A stretch of DNA of 64,000 nt from Campylorhamphus procurvoides (GCA_013396655.1 WBMV01009281.1:29933-93932); one strand, 5' to 3'. Shown: positions 25,369-39,838, counted from the stretch's first letter. Numbers and translations are program-made. The notes: generated from the letters alone by a model not told the origin.

Positions 25369-27993
25369 GTAAGACCCAGTATGCTAATTAGAGGAGCAGA
25401 TGTTTTCAATCAATTTGTGTTAGCCTGGAATTATTTTTTGACAGATATGAGCATGCACTTTGCTGTTTGGCCAATCCATAAGAGGCTGATTTCAGCAGGA
25501 CTTTTTCCTAATGATTCACTTTGTGATATTTCATTTTTTCTTTTAAAGTGAAAGAGAGTACTTATTTCCCTAGATAAAACCTGTCTGGTCTACTGCTTCC
25601 TGTTATAAACTCTTCTCCTTAGTGATTTAGTACCACACATACATCCCACACCTGAACTACTGGAAGATTTTAAAAAGTTGTAATCACTTTCAAGTATAAA
25701 ATGAAGGCAACATTTTTTTTTCTCGTTAAAAAAATCCAATGGCTGTAAATATATGACACTCCAATATCACTGTAACCTAGGAAAAAAGCTTGAAAAATAG
25801 CAGACCAATACTTGGGTTAGTGAAATCTGAGGGTCTTTTAACCAAGCTCCAAGCTTTTATTCTTATTTTTGCTTGTTTCTTTGGTAGCAATTTGCCTGGG
25901 TAGAGAGGAGGGAGAATCAACTGGATGCTTCCTGCTGGTGCAGAGCAAACCAGGCTCTGCTGCTCAGAAGATCAAAAGCAAATCAGGGCCACAGAGAATG
26001 GCAGAAGGAACAGAAAAGGAATTTATTCCAGGCAAAGATGCTGCTGCTGGTGATTGGATGGGATGAGTGAGGCAGTGACTGCTCCAGTCCTTATTCCCCC
26101 ATGATTTCAGAGGCTGGCATTCTGGCTTTAGAAATGTTCACACAATGCATCCACGATGGTGGTAATGCCACCATCAGGAGGGGTCCTTACTGCTGCTCTG
26201 AGGAGTGTCCTGCCACAGGGAGCTTGGTGGTCTCCAGCTCGAGGCAGAACTCAGGAAGGATTGCTTTCCACAACACACCATAATGACCCACCACAACACT
26301 TTGCAGGGGTTGGTCCTTTCCTTCACACCTGCCCATTTAGAGCAGGGGCCTGATTTGCAGAACCAAGTGATATTGTGATTTCCATGAAAGCCACTAGGAA
26401 CACTCTGTTCTTCCAAACATCAGACACTCCTCAGCATTGCAAGAAAACTCCTAATGCAAACCCATGGGGACCTGCTGCAGGTGCTACTCAGTGCTGAAGA
26501 AGCCTAAAGTCACAAGTGGCTTTCTGCCTGGAGTTTTGCCAAGGCTTCTCCAGCTGTGCCCGTGGGCAGTGACAGGAGCTCGGTGCTCTGCACCCCTCAT
26601 CTTCCCTGACATTACCACATCAAACACCCCCTGTCCCAGGGGAGTTTCTTACCTGCTGTGCTCTGGAGATGACAATGGAATAGCAGTACCAGCTTCTCTC
26701 ACTAAGAACTGATGACAAGAGACCAGCTCCACCAATATTTCATGTAAGAAGGAGAGAAGCTCTGCAGCCTTTGCCTTCCAAGCCTTGTGTAGCTGTCAAG
26801 CTGCTGCAGGGCAAGATTTTGCATATAAATCAATGCTTCAGGGTGATTTTCCCTCAATAATTATGGCTTGTATCCAAATCCCATTTACCTCCTCCCCAAA
26901 GAGACAAGAAAAAAAGGCAGTATTTGGATATGGGGGGAAAGTAAAGATAATAATTTCGGGATTCAAATAAATGAAGATATGCTGATAATAGGATTTGCAG
27001 AGTAAATTAACCTGCATGCAACCTCCACACCACGAGAACTGTGCTGCTACCAGGACCTGATAACACCAGCCCAGGGGAATCCCTCACTAATGGAGTCACT
27101 GCTGTTTGCTTCAGGTAATGCTTCGTGCAGTCAAAATTTGCCAGTTGCTCTGAGTAACTGGGTGTAGAGAGATTACTTCTCTGTCCTAATTTGATGATGT
27201 GAATTTCTTAAGGAGGAAAATTAGTTTTTACATTTTGTCATTATTTTTATTGCCAATTTTCCTAATGAATTACAAAGACCAAGAACTATGCTGAAAGCCA
27301 ACTCTCACAGTGTAAGGGCGAGGGGAAAAAAGAAAAGCTCAGTAAAATCTGATTTTCCTCATCATTGGCTCTTTCATATCCCAATAATCCATTTTTGGGA
27401 CAGATTGTAATCTCAGACACAGTGTGGGCATCCCAGCATACCTAGGAAAAATCTGTTCCTGTGCATCATGCGTGATATTAGAATCTGGCCCTTCCACTGG
27501 AGATGGAACATTTGCATAAAGTTCTTATGACTTTTTATAATGGCCATATTTTCTAATATTTGCAACTGTGCACATTTTAGCCTGGAATGCCTTTCATTCC
27601 ACAGATGGCAATTATGGAAAGCCCTCACATTTGGCAACCACAAAAACAAATTTGTCTGAGACTACAAAGGCACAAATTCACCACAGAGCCTGGCCCTCTG
27701 AACACTTCCTTGGAACCTGGGTCCTGCCTTAGTCCCTGCTCCTGCACTGAAGTCAACTGGCCATGTCAGGAAGCAACTCAGACCTAAGAGCTGTCAATTA
27801 CTGCGATTTTACCCCGATTTACTTCTCAAGTTTAAGAGTGAACGAACTTTCTGACTATATTCAGAAAACCCTCTAGGCATACATTTAACTTCATACACAG
27901 AATTAGCCCCAGGGAGATCAGCCACATCTCTAATTACTTGGATGGATCATCATCGTTTTGTTCAGATTTTTCTTTATTTTCCCCACAATCAAG
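25369..27993. other. Unique non-coding stretch, nothing firm
   Basis: 25370-25540 continues the repeat-free AT-rich texture seen around the candidate exon. 26000-26720 is more GC-rich with several short overlapping frames and no motif. A small perfect hairpin lies at 26155-26175. No transposon was identified. Confidence 0.5.
26155..26175. other. Short perfect inverted repeat (8 bp arms, 5 bp loop)
   Basis: GATGGTGG is followed by TAATG and then CCACCATC. It could form a small hairpin in DNA or RNA. Arms of this length occur by chance in 64 kb, so no function is claimed. Confidence 0.5.
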
Positions 27994-28085
27994 TCTGTAC
28001 TGGAGTACAAGATAATACAGTCTGCAGACAGTGGACTTCTTGACCCCTGGCTTTCAGCTGCTGTTCCCTGAATGCTGATGAGAAG
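27994..28085 (+). ncRNA. Candidate non-coding or UTR exon (92 bp), low confidence
   Basis: The left edge has a good acceptor: a pyrimidine tract ending CCCCACAATCAAG. The right edge has a near-consensus donor (GAGAAG|GTAAGTCC). All three forward frames contain a stop inside the 92 bp, so it cannot be an ordinary internal coding exon. It would fit a UTR exon or an exon of a long non-coding RNA. Splice-like pairs also arise by chance, and no transcript data were available. Confidence 0.15.
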
Positions 28086-31000
28086 GTAAGTCCTGCCCAT
28101 CCCTGCTCACCCTGTGCCCACTGGCAGGGCACGGGGGCTGGTAGGCAAACACACACTGAGATCTCAGGATGGTGGATGGTCTTCACCACTGTATTGCCTT
28201 AAACAACTTTAAAACAATTTTTAATAGCATAGTTAATTTTTTCTTCAGGAAGACATAATCTGTTATTTGCCAATTTATTCTCATAAAACATCCCAGTTAA
28301 CCCCATTTCATTCTCAAGCCCCAATGACTTTGTTTTCCAAGGACTGCTCAGTGTAACCCCTAAGTACAAGTTTTTATTAAACCCAGATAGCAAACACTCA
28401 TTCCCTCTTACTTTTTTAGATTATCCTTAATTCCTTAGTCACAGTGCTTCCCTAACACAGCCCTCCACTCCAACATCAGTGTGCTCACAGCTGCAGAGGC
28501 TCTGGAAATATGGCACAGCCTTTCTTCTTTTCCATGTATCCAAGATCAATGCAACTCGCTGCATTATTTTATGGCCACACAATTTAGAAATGTTAAGCGC
28601 TAGATAAATGTACATTATTATTTTGCCTCTCTGTGATGTTCACAGCACTTTCATTTTGATTTTTCACCTGCTACTGACTAAACTGTCATCCTATACTGCC
28701 CTTAAGATTTACACTTCTCTTTGCATAATAGTTTTCAGAGCTTCAGATCCAGCTCCACACCGCCTTTGATTATTAGTAGGAATCCAGCTTCAGGTTTTAG
28801 GGTGCTTTCTGTGTTTTTAATAATACAGTAATTGCTTTACTTTTTTCATTTGCTGCACTTGCCTCCCAAATTTCTCTGAGAGGGAAAACACAAATCATTC
28901 TAACAAGGGCATTAATATTCCGGTGTGTTTTCCTGACTTATCTTTCAAGTGTGTTGTCTAACTACGTAATATTTATTTGAGAAAAATACACCAAGGAAAG
29001 GCTGAGTCCCAAACCCGCACTGGTGTAAATCTGCACAGCTTACCTGGGAGCAGTGACATTCTGCTGATCTCCATTAAATCTGCAGCAGGTGATGCTTTGC
29101 CTTAAACACGTTAACCCTTCTGCCTGCCTTCAGCACACCTATGCAAAGAGCAAAAAAGCTGAAGCCTTCCCTAGTTTTTCAGTAGGTACTTGAATGCTCC
29201 AAATAACCATCAGCAAATTGCAACCATCCCTTATGTTTCTGCCACTCCTGTAATGACTCTTGACTTTAGGAATGCCTTGTTTGCCTTCATCCAGCCATGG
29301 AAAAGGCTCTCAACACTGACCTTTGTACTGTGGCATTTCTGTCCTGCTAACTCAACATCCCCTTGTACCTTCACACCATCTCTAGCCTTGCTTGAGGCTC
29401 TGCCCCCTTTCTCCAGTTGCTGTTCTCATCAAGGACAGTAAAAGCCTTCCAATCTCAAACAAAACTGATTTGTTTCAGTAAATCAGGACATGGTACTGGT
29501 CTACCTTACATCCTGTGAAATCCTAGTGACTTTAGTAAGCCACACAGGATGTAAACCAACCCACAATGTAGCTCACAAGCAAGTTTTTCACTACATGCCA
29601 ATAAAGCTGGCTTTTCCCCATTAAATGCAACTTTTCCCCTCTAGTATTATCTGTCTTTCTTGAAGAATATCCTTCAGATGTTCAGTTCCTCTAGCTCCTT
29701 AGTATTTTCTGTTAACAATGATACCACAATTCACTGTTTCCCAACAGCCTTCTCAACTTCTTTCCCCTTATCTCTACAATAATTTTCGTGCTACTGAAAG
29801 CTAAAGGCTTGCTTTGCCATCCTGCCTTCTTGTGCAATTACACATCCAAGCCTTCTCAGTGGCTGCTTTGATACACTGTACATCTAAACCACTTTGTTTG
29901 GCAAGGAAACAATAACTAAAGGCAGTTTGTTTGCTTTCAAGTAAACAAAAAAATCCAACATTTTAAAAATTCAATGGAGGGGTTCATCTGGCTGTGTCCA
30001 TCCATCTCAGCCCAGCTTCCTTGAAACAAAATAATCCATATACAGTGAATGTTCCAGAAACCAGGCCTATCCTATAAACCAGACCCAGAATATAACCTTG
30101 CAATGGCTGTGCTTTAAGTACTGCATGAGTTAACCATACGAGAGTGCTCAGTCAGAATGGCATTCCCTGTGTCCCTGAGGTTTTCCATGTGTCCAGGCAG
30201 CAGTTCCTGGCTCGTGGACAGTGGGGACAATTTGAATCAGGAGCCTTTGCAGACATGTCTATGCAGGGTGGCAGCAGCCTAGAGCTGTACAGACAAAGAT
30301 GCATTTTACAGCATCACTGAGAGCAGTGCTCTAAATCAGACTGCAAGCACTCACCAAGAGGGATTGTATTTTACTCTGGTCCCAAGTGACAGGGAAGGAA
30401 CAACAGAGTTTTGACTGTACCTAGACTGGGGGAGTAGCACAAATAACACTGAAAAATGTTTTCTAATGTTCTGCTTTAAATAACTGTCTTCTGAAAGAGT
30501 GAAGATCTTCTGTCTAGACAAAAACTCTAATTTTTCTGTCTGGGCAGAAAACCAAATCAAATAGCAGTGAAGAATACAAAACAGAAAAGAGGGGGAAACA
30601 AAAAAGAAAGCAAAGAGGGGTAGCATATTTACTTCTTCTCAAGTCTGGGGAAAAATAAAAAAATAAAAACCTTTCTAAACACATTCAGAGAATTGGAAGC
30701 ACTGAAAAATCAGACCCTATTTTAATCACAAGGCCACATCCATGTTTGTGTTCATCACTACCTGTATATGTGAACAAAAACCAGACTGTGCCCTGGAGTA
30801 TCCAGCTTTCCTCCCATGACTCTCCCCAAAAAAGAAACTCTTTCAGGACAAGTTCATTGTATTCCTGAAAACTACAACTCCATTAGCCTATTTCTCTGAG
30901 GGAAACATTTTATTCGATATCCTGTATTTCATTCATCTATTTGTAATTAGGAGTGAGCTCACATTTATATTAAAAGAATTTAATGAGTGATGAATGACAA

Positions 31001-34000
31001 AACAGCATTTCTTGTCAAGTGACCTACTGCAATTGTCCCAGCAATGCTGGTAGTGATGTGTGTGCAGAGCTTGCTCTGCTCTGACACCAGGTAGGATGCT
31101 GTCTGAAGTCATTCACATCATGGGCTGTTCTATGAGGATTCCTCAGCAGACTCTTATGGCTGCACTATCTTTTGGGAATGTATAAAATAAGGGTTCCTAA
31201 AATGGTGCTGTCACTGCACATTCATCAGCTGAAGTTGCCAGGACTATGCACGGATATGACACAATCCTAATTCCTCCATAAGGACTTGGTTGTGTGTGGA
31301 GGTTGCTGCTCATTTCATCTACCAGCGCAGAGTGTTAGTGAAGTGCAGAGTTTAAATAAGGTCAGGAGGTCAGCTTTCTCCAGGAGGCTGTGGTGAAATG
31401 GACTGTAAAATACTCCTGTTGTGTGCGAGAGTGAGAAGAAAGGATAGTATAAATAGGCACACTCAGTACAAGGTAGAACCCGAATTTGAAACACAGGCTG
31501 ATGATTTGATTTCTCCATTGGAATTCAGGAGAACCACAACTTAACACGTGTAGCAGAACAATTGCTACAGCTTTTTCCCTGCCCTGTAAAGAGTAAATAG
31601 GTTCTTAAAAAGTCGCCCTCCAAAAGGCAGCAGTCTCAGAACTGACACCAGCTGAGCAGTTCACACAATGAGAGTGGCACCAGCACCTCCACTTCTCCAT
31701 TTTGCAGCTCTGTTAGAGATTTTTTTGATGCCAGAGTAGCTATCAGACACCTTCTGCTAGTGCAGTCCAACACTGTATCAGTAGCTATGGATGAACTGGG
31801 GACTTTCCCCCTCCTGTGTCTCCATTAGCACATAACTGTGTAATGGTTCTTTTTCCATGAACATTTCAGTGTCTGTGCAAAAGCCACAACAGCAAATACA
31901 CAATACCCACAGCAGCTGGAATGTGGGAGACAAGGATTAAGGACATTTTTCTGACTAATTCAGATGATAGATTTCAATCCTCTGCTGTTTTGGAGATGCT
32001 GTCATGCCAGCTAGCTCCTCTACTCTTAAGGAGCACATGGAAAGGTCATCTACATCCAATTCTGATATTGCCCTTAAATTCCATGTCACAAGCTTTGCCT
32101 CCTGCAAACTCTTGCAGAAGAAATACTTGATCCTAAACAGATAGTTCCAACAGGTTGGATAACACTTTTTGTGCTGAAAATAGATTTGGAAAAATTCCCA
32201 AACTACATGAGATTATTTCTGAGTTTAATAGATTGGTGGCATAGAAAAAGAAAGCACTACATTATACACAGAAGGCATTACAAAGTGCTTTAAAGCAGAG
32301 GTAGAAGGGCAGCCCCTTGTCTATCTACTAAGCTCTTACTTTATTAGAGTTAAGCTATTTTTGATGCAGTGTAACAGAATTCTTCATAGTCCCTCCAAGA
32401 TGGAACAGTGTCTAACAGTTATGGGTTCCATAAGCAGCAATATGTGGCCAATAGTTTAGTCATTTGTCCTTTTGGAAACTCAGCTACACAATTGGAGTGT
32501 CTGTCTTCTCACTGGGTGGGAGGGGCACGATAACAGACTTCGGACAAAGAGGACACATTTGCTCCAACCTTGGGTCTCTTCTCTCCCCATTACAGAGTGT
32601 GCTCTCTCCTGGCTTTCCCAAGACTTCTCTGCCTGGCTGTGCCGGCAGGAGCTCAGCTTCTGCCTCAGAACACTGAGAAGAGAGAAATTACTGTTGTTAG
32701 ACAGGGAGGGGTGCTTCAAAAGCACTTCCATGACAACCCCATCTGTGTAGGACACCTGCAAGATGATTAGGATGAGTTGGAGTTTTGGACTCCAGCTGGA
32801 CTCTTTGAGGCTACTGGATGTCCGAATAGGAAGATCTGCACAAACAAAAAACCCACTCAACATCTCAATAGCTGCATTTGCCTAGGCCACCTGGTCATGG
32901 TAAACCATCTCTTTGTGAGCTCCAGCCTCAAAGTCAACACATTAATACTTGGGAATGAAGCCACAGTCGACTGAAGTAGTCCAATTATTATGAGAAGCAG
33001 CAGCCCATCTGCTCACTAGCAGAGGCCATGGAAACACATCACTTTGCATACCTCACTGGCTCCCAGGGAAATCAATATCTCTGTCCTCATAGCCAGAGCC
33101 TTGCAATCTGCTGGAGTGTTTGTGAAAGAAAAGAGCACAAGCAATGGCAGCAAGCTCACTGCAGCACTTCCACAGCCCTGAACTGTGCTGCGTGGAGAAG
33201 GATAACCTTTCCACTTGCAATTCAGGCAGAACTAGCCCTGTTAGAGCAGCACAGCTCCTGACAGGGGCAGAGGAGCCTGGCAAGGGCAGCAGCTGTGGAC
33301 CCATATTGTGCAGGCTGCCAAGTGCAGGTCACCCAGCTTGCCATAGTTCAACAGATGCAAGACAGAAAGGAGTATAGTTGTTCTGTACAGAAGGTTTCTA
33401 AATCCAGGTCTCCAGGGGAACCTGAACTGTAATGGGTTCACAGGCCACTGGTCTTCATAGAAAGGGAATGCAACAATGAAGAAGAGAAATATGGCCATAA
33501 GAGAGTTGGGGCAGGTCAGAATGGCACTGCTCCCCTTGTCAGCCAAAGGCTGCAGGTATGGAAATGGCCACAGTACACATACACTCTCACTTTGGTCTGA
33601 TACAGCAGCAGGGGTTGGGGTTTTTCAGCCACTGCTGTCATGTACAGATGGTTTACTGATGGCATGACTGCTGTCTTGGTCAGATCAGCAGCTTCAAAAA
33701 TGTTGTTGTATGGTTCCTCCTCTGTCTTTCTGGGAGGGGAGAGGGGGCAGAACTGTATCTGACAGTCAAGGTGTAGACACAGAGTGACTGAGAGCCACAG
33801 AATTACCCAAAATAACTCAGAAGTCCTAACCCCCAGTTCAGGGCCCTTCCTGTTACACATACAGATTAGGACTGGTTGCTCCAATGAGCAGTAATTTGCA
33901 TTATCAACAGTGGGTTTCGTTTATCATTTAATCCCTGAATCACTCATTATTTTTGAGATCCCAGTACACCTTTTCACAGCCACTTCAATTCTTACTGCCA

Positions 34001-35789
34001 CAAATAATGCCATATATTCACCAAATGCTTCCTCTCTCCTGTTATACTTTCCTGAGACTATCTAAGAACAGGTGATAGGATTTCCCCAGGATGTGCTAGT
34101 GGTCTTCCTCCACAGTGAAAATTAACTATTTATTCCATTTTTTGTTGTATATCTTTTATCAACCTACAAGTCAGGTCTTCTTTTTATGCTTTGACTTTTT
34201 TGTTCTTCTAAAAGGTCTCAGTGAAAGACCTCATTTGAACTTTTTGAAAATCCAAACACAGTTCTAGACCTTAGGACATTTTCTAACCATTTGTGGATTT
34301 AGACACCAGATTTTCTCTTAGATAATTGCACACTAGACTTGTATATAAGCTACAGGTTGAAAATACTGACTGTGGACATATTTTAAGGAAAGCAGAATTA
34401 CTCTATCTAATTTTCATCACAGACAACACTATAATATCATGGCACATCTACACAAGGCAGACAGAAATAGAAATAAGCTACTTACTGAGTCACCTTAGAG
34501 AAAATACAGCTATTTTTATTAAAAAATTATCTGCAGTATACTTTTATAATGTCAGGGGTTTCAAACTTTTTTCAAAGAGGAGCATAATTAGACTTCCTCA
34601 GCATGACATGTATTTACCTACAATGTCAATTAAGACCTGATGGGATGCTAGAACAAAGAATACTTTATTTCCTTGAATGCTCAAAGAGAAACCCTTCCCC
34701 AGGTAAGATCAGTTTTCCTTCCTTCTTTTTTACTCCCTCACAACAAATACCCTTTAAACCTTCCCACAACATGAAACATAACAGAAATTAAAAGTCAGCC
34801 ATAGCTTCTGGGAACTCCATAGCTCCTTTCACAAGGAAGGAAAATTAAACAATAATACAGAAAAAATGTGAGAAAAAAAATAAGCTTAAACTCTCTGGAA
34901 TAACAAAGTATTTTCCCCTTAAAAAGCAAGGAAGACAAACTGTGCACAGCCTGGAGAGAAAGCACAAAACCTGCAGGAGCAAAATATCCAAGACGTGGCA
35001 GTCTGCCAGGGAATCAGGACTGGACAGCAACACAAGATGGAAATACTATCTAAAACACTCCCACGGCCAATATGAACTGGTTTCTAGGCACAGATAAGAG
35101 AGCCGGAGTATTAACTCTGGCAACACTTCCCTGCTTTGTCATGCCAACAGTATAATGGAAAATGAAACACTGATTGATGGAACTGCACATGACTTGCCAT
35201 GAGATATGAACTGGATTACTTACACAAGCTTGAATGGATTCTTAGTAGCTCTGCTTTGCAATGAGCTAGTGTTTCATTTTTAACCACTTTAGAACTGGAA
35301 TTGGCTCTTCCAGCCCTGCTTTGCTGTATTTTGTGCTTCAGACACTGCTGTGCCATGGCACAACGTGTATCTAGGGCACTGCCAACAAACCAGCAACCTT
35401 CCCATGCAATGATGTCCACCGTGTAAGTGCTGAAAACACTAAATACACCCCCTACTCTACATGGCAATCCCACAGATTTTATTGAGCTGGGCTGTGAATG
35501 GGCCCACAGCCAGAGCCCAGCAAAATGTTGCAGGTCCTTATTCTGCTATAGGGACTGGTGTCCTCAAGTGTCCCTTGGAATGAGAGGACAGCACTTTCAC
35601 TGGACAGAGCCTGCAGTTGCTCTGACACTCACTGCCAAGGCTGTGAAAGGCAGCAAGTAATTGCTGCTCAAATGCACAGATCCCAAGAAGTGTGCTGAGT
35701 AACAGTGCTGCTTAAAGCCATTGATTATGTGCAGCCTCACTGCTATTATCCAAGATTACCAAGTGACTTGGCAGATCCCAACACATTTT
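28086..35789. other. Long unique non-coding stretch, nothing recognised
   Basis: I see no gene or identifiable transposon. The longest frame (32480-32863, - strand, 127 codons) shows no domain. 33000-33700 is more GC-rich than its surroundings, with several overlapping short frames on both strands. A weak splice-like pair exists on the - strand around 29044-29138, but all its frames are closed. Confidence 0.5.
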
Positions 35790-35990
35790 TGATATTAAAA
35801 TGATAGGAGACTACTTAAATATGGGTGCATTCATTATGAAAACATCTTTTTGGCAATTGCCTCCAATTAACGCTTGTGCTTTAGCACAACCAGTTTTCCT
35901 CATTATATTCAAACATTACGGCTGCGAGAACGACCAGACATGATTCTGGAATTGCTGGCTCACATTCCCCAAAAGGGCTCTCTGTAAGGA
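35790..35990. promoter_or_regulatory. Candidate conserved non-coding element
   Basis: The stretch is repeat-free, with CAATTAACGC, CATTATGAAAAC and TGTCAATTGG words and several retained CpG sites (GGCTGCGAGAACGACC). The texture is that of a conserved enhancer; conservation was not tested. Confidence 0.2.
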
Positions 35991-37097
35991 GGCTGTCAAT
36001 TGGAAATATTTGGAAGTGTATCAGGAGTTCAGGCCCATTTGAACAGGCCATCTGTGTGCAAGAGGCAGTCAGAGTGGATGGTGTGATGGTGTGGGCAGGG
36101 CAGGGCAGCAGAGGGGTGGCTGGGGAGCACTGTGCTGCCTTAGCACCATGTGGCCCAGCTCACAGTGCCACCACCAGCCTGGCATGGAAGGGACAGCAAG
36201 TGACACCTCAAAGCTAAACCACGAGGCCGCAGCACGATCGGTCAGATACCAAGACAGGAGTACTTTGCTTCCCGAAGCCAAAGGGCTAAATTTAACCTGC
36301 TGTTAAAGAGTGTTTGCTGTGCAAAATCAAGGGCTTTCCTGGCACAGACACACCCGAAATCACAGCCGTGTCTATCACCCAAGTGGTTTGCTTTAGTAAT
36401 GAATTCCATAAATTTTCAAGCAGCTGTACATGACTTAGCTTTGCAAATCTATTAAGGTAAATAAAGCATGAACACTGCCTGTCTACTCATCTAGTTAGAC
36501 TTCATGTTTTTAAGCTGTCTGCTGGATTTATTCGTATTGCTGCATTTCACTTCTAGCATGAGGGAACTGTTCCCCTTAAATGGGTGGGTCACAAACACTT
36601 CCCACAGAAGGCTTGGCTCCAGCTCTCTGGTACATTTTAGCCACAGCTCAGCTCTGATGACCCCCAGCATCCCTTAATTGCAATCCCAGCTAATTTACAC
36701 ATTCCAGGCTGCCCCCTGTAACCGGAGGGTTTGGGTAGCAGGGTTTTTTGTGCAGCTCTGGCACACTGCAGCCCATGGCACAAATCCTGCCCTAGCCCAT
36801 GGGCATGGGAGGAGGTCTGTGCTCCTACTGCTGCAGTGTGATCATTGTCCCCAGTATGCTGCTGCTGGCTCTGCAGAGAGCTCCTTGTTCCTTCAGCCAC
36901 AGTAAATTAATCTTTTAATTAAGGAGCACGAGATAAATCTTTAGACCTGAGCATTTAGGTTTTTTCTTACACGGCTTGTGCTGTGCTCAACATGTGACAG
37001 GACAGGGAATGTTGTCTGCAAGGTTGTGAACAACCACAACTTGGGAGAAAAAACCAACAGGGAGAAAACAAACCTATTTTAAGATTGTTTGGCTTTT
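35991..37097. other. Unique non-coding stretch
   Basis: 36060-36280 is GC-rich with GGGCAGGGCAGGGCAG-like words and no recognised gene. 36380-36560 is AT-rich and repeat-free. Nothing further was identified. Confidence 0.5.
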
Positions 37098-37111
37098 TGT
37101 GTGTGTGTGTG
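37098..37111 (+). repeat. (TG)7 microsatellite
   Basis: Seven TG units follow a short T run. It is a perfect dinucleotide repeat. Confidence 0.9.
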
Positions 37112-39203
37112 ACTTTTTAAAAATTATTTTTTATCGTTAGCTTGCAAAAATAATGCCTCAAATCTGACTCTAAAAGGTTTGAAGACTATGAGGCAGCAGA
37201 AAATGAAATCCAACCACGCAAATTTTAAAGCTATTTTTGCAATGTTGAAAAGTGCAACTATTTCTAACAACCATTTAGATCAAGTATTGCAGTTTGAAAT
37301 GTGCAATTACTGCAATCAAAGCAAAGCTAAAATCCAGGAAATGCTCATAGGACATGTTAGGGGGCCTCCATGCAGCCATTTCTGTACACCACAGTTGATG
37401 CTTTTTGCTATTTCTCATAAGACACAAATTCTACATTCACAATTTAGATTACAAATTACAATTTCTGTCAGAGCAGGCATTATTCTGAAATGCTTAAAGA
37501 AAGCAGAAGTTAATTCAAAAGAAGATAAATAGGAAATCAGACTGATTTGTATATATAACCCAGCTGTTTCCCTCAGCCTTTCAGATGTTAAACAAAAAAA
37601 AAAGGCAAACACAACCCTCCAGTGTGGCCTTTGACAGATTGATCCAAACAAGCAAAAGATGACTGTATAACACAGAGGCCATGTTTGTAAGAGCTCATTA
37701 ATGCCAAATTAAAGTGACAAACATGAGAAGGTCTGTACTTGCTCCAGCCAGCAACAAAAGTGAGGTTTTACCACCAAATGGTATTTTGTGCCAATTAAAC
37801 TGGTTTCTTTCTGCTCACACACTCCTCCTGAACCAACCACCAGGCTGTTCTGAGGACATTTTTGGTTGACTGAGTGTCAGAAATTATTTTAGTGGGACAG
37901 TGACATATTAGGAGTGACAGATGTTCAACCTTGTGCACTAAAATAGGTGTCCCTGTAAGCTGTTGCCTGACATTGTTGCATGACCTACCATCCACTTAGG
38001 CAAACATGAGGTCACACAAGCTCACCAGTGATCCCAAACTGAACTATGTTCTGCATGATTTTAGTATTGCTCATCAAGACCAGTGTTACTAATTCTGAAA
38101 ATAAAATGTTCATGCTTTCTGATACCTGCAAACCTCCTTTTGTGGACAATGACTTTGGGACTCTGGAACTAATCCCTCTTCCGTGCTTGGTTTAATTCCA
38201 GAAGAGCCACCCTCAGTACAAACATACTGAAATGCAAGCAACAACCACCATTTAACACACACAGGTGCTGTTCTGCCACATCAGTTTGGTATATCCAGAT
38301 CACAAGGCTCATGCAATCAGAAGGGTTTCAGAAAGAAGCTTAAGAGTAGACAGAGGAGAGTCACTTGTTGAGGTGCCCTTCTAGGGAAAAGGCAAATTAC
38401 TGGAGACACAAGGAATGTCAAGAATGTATTAAACACATCAGTGTTTGTGGAAGAGTCTGCCTGGGATTCTTCAGCCCTGATTCTGACATAAGAATTAGCA
38501 ATGCTTCCTGGAAAGTGAATCCAGCACATAGATGTTTTCAACCTGCAAAACAACTGCTAGAAGTAGTGAGGGAAAAACCTTGCTGTCATGGTCAGTGTGA
38601 GCTCCAATAAGGAAACAAGGGCAGCCCATTAGCCAGCACTGACAGGATGGATGGAGAAAGGCAGCCCACCCAACCAGGAAACTAAAAAATCCAAAGATGT
38701 GAAGAATATGCTGCACTGCTCAACAGACACAGCAACCAGCAGCATCCTGAGGGGCTGTGTGTGTGTCAGCACAATGATGACCCTCCCCAGCAGCCAACAC
38801 TCAGAGGGCAGCAGCCCCTGTTGTGTACAAGGGTCCTAAACCCCAGTGGGAAATGAGGCTCCTAAGAAATCCTCACAAGAGGTAAATACACTCCTGGGTC
38901 ATGAACCTCAGTTACAAGTTGCAGGCTACAGCTTTGGGTAATTCACCCTGCAGGAACACAGCCAAGGTTTGTGTAAAGGTGCTGAAACAGACAAGTGGAA
39001 GAATGCTGATGGGTGCAGAAAGGCTCCCTGGGGAAGGTAAAAGAATTTATATAAAGGATAGGGTGGAAGCTGGAAATAATCAGATAGGAAATGGCAAAGA
39101 AAAGCAACAGTTCTACATAAAAGAAACAGTTCTACAGAGAGGAAAAAAATAAAAGCAACTTATCAATGTTTTTCTGCAGCCATCTAAGCAATAAGATAGG
39201 GAA
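37112..39203. other. Unique non-coding stretch, nothing recognised
   Basis: Frames up to about 117 codons (37179-37532) lack any known motif. 38580-39150 is purine-rich on the + strand. A short direct repeat of AAACAGTTCTACA lies at about 39107-39139. Confidence 0.5.
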
Positions 39204-39219
39204 CCTGCCTGCCTGCCTG
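39204..39219 (+). repeat. (CCTG)4 microsatellite
   Basis: Four tandem CCTG units. Confidence 0.85.
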
Positions 39220-39838
39220 ACTTGCTGGCCTCCACACTTTTAACTGACAGGATCAAATGAGGTCATAATAAGCACTAGGGTGATGCCTAGTGGAAAGAAA
39301 ACAATCAGAGCCCCTGGAACACAAAATCAAAGCATATATAAAAGATGCAGTAGGCTGTACCAAACAGTAAACAGAATCATATATTAAAGAATAGTTTAAA
39401 ACTAAATGGCCAAGCCCTCTAGACAGTTTACTAAGTTGTGATCCCATGGTATTGGCATCCTGGGAAAGGAGAAGAAAAATATTATTACCATTATATTTCA
39501 ACTATCCGACAACATGGTGATGGGACCAGTGGAGAGTGTAAATACTGGATATGTTATCAGGAATCAGCATTTCATGGGCAGCCAGGAAATTCAGAGAGGA
39601 GGACGCAACTCTTGGCTTTGTTAGAAGCACTGCACTAAATCAGATTTTCCTTTTCTGCTTCTTATTGTTCTGTTTCTATTGTTTTCTTGCTCATACTTTT
39701 GGTGGAGGAGACTGGACAGTTTCCTATTCCGGACTGTCTCTCTATGAGACAGCCTATCTCAAGTACTAGTTAATGACAGGAGACACCCAAAAAGGTTTTC
39801 TAATGAGCAAATGAGCAGTAACAAACCACCAGAACGAC
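39220..39838. other. Unique non-coding stretch upstream of the LINE fragment
   Basis: I could not identify any LINE endonuclease or other motif here, although the neighbouring reverse-transcriptase piece would have had such sequence upstream before truncation. No gene was recognised. Confidence 0.45.

Noticed and set aside
26654..26709. Short - strand segment with a good CAG|GTAAGA donor
   Set aside because: The matching acceptor is weak and the segment is only 56 bp. There was not enough evidence for an exon.
29044..29138. - strand segment between acceptor-like and donor-like sites
   Set aside because: All frames are closed and there is no supporting context. Pairs like this occur by chance.
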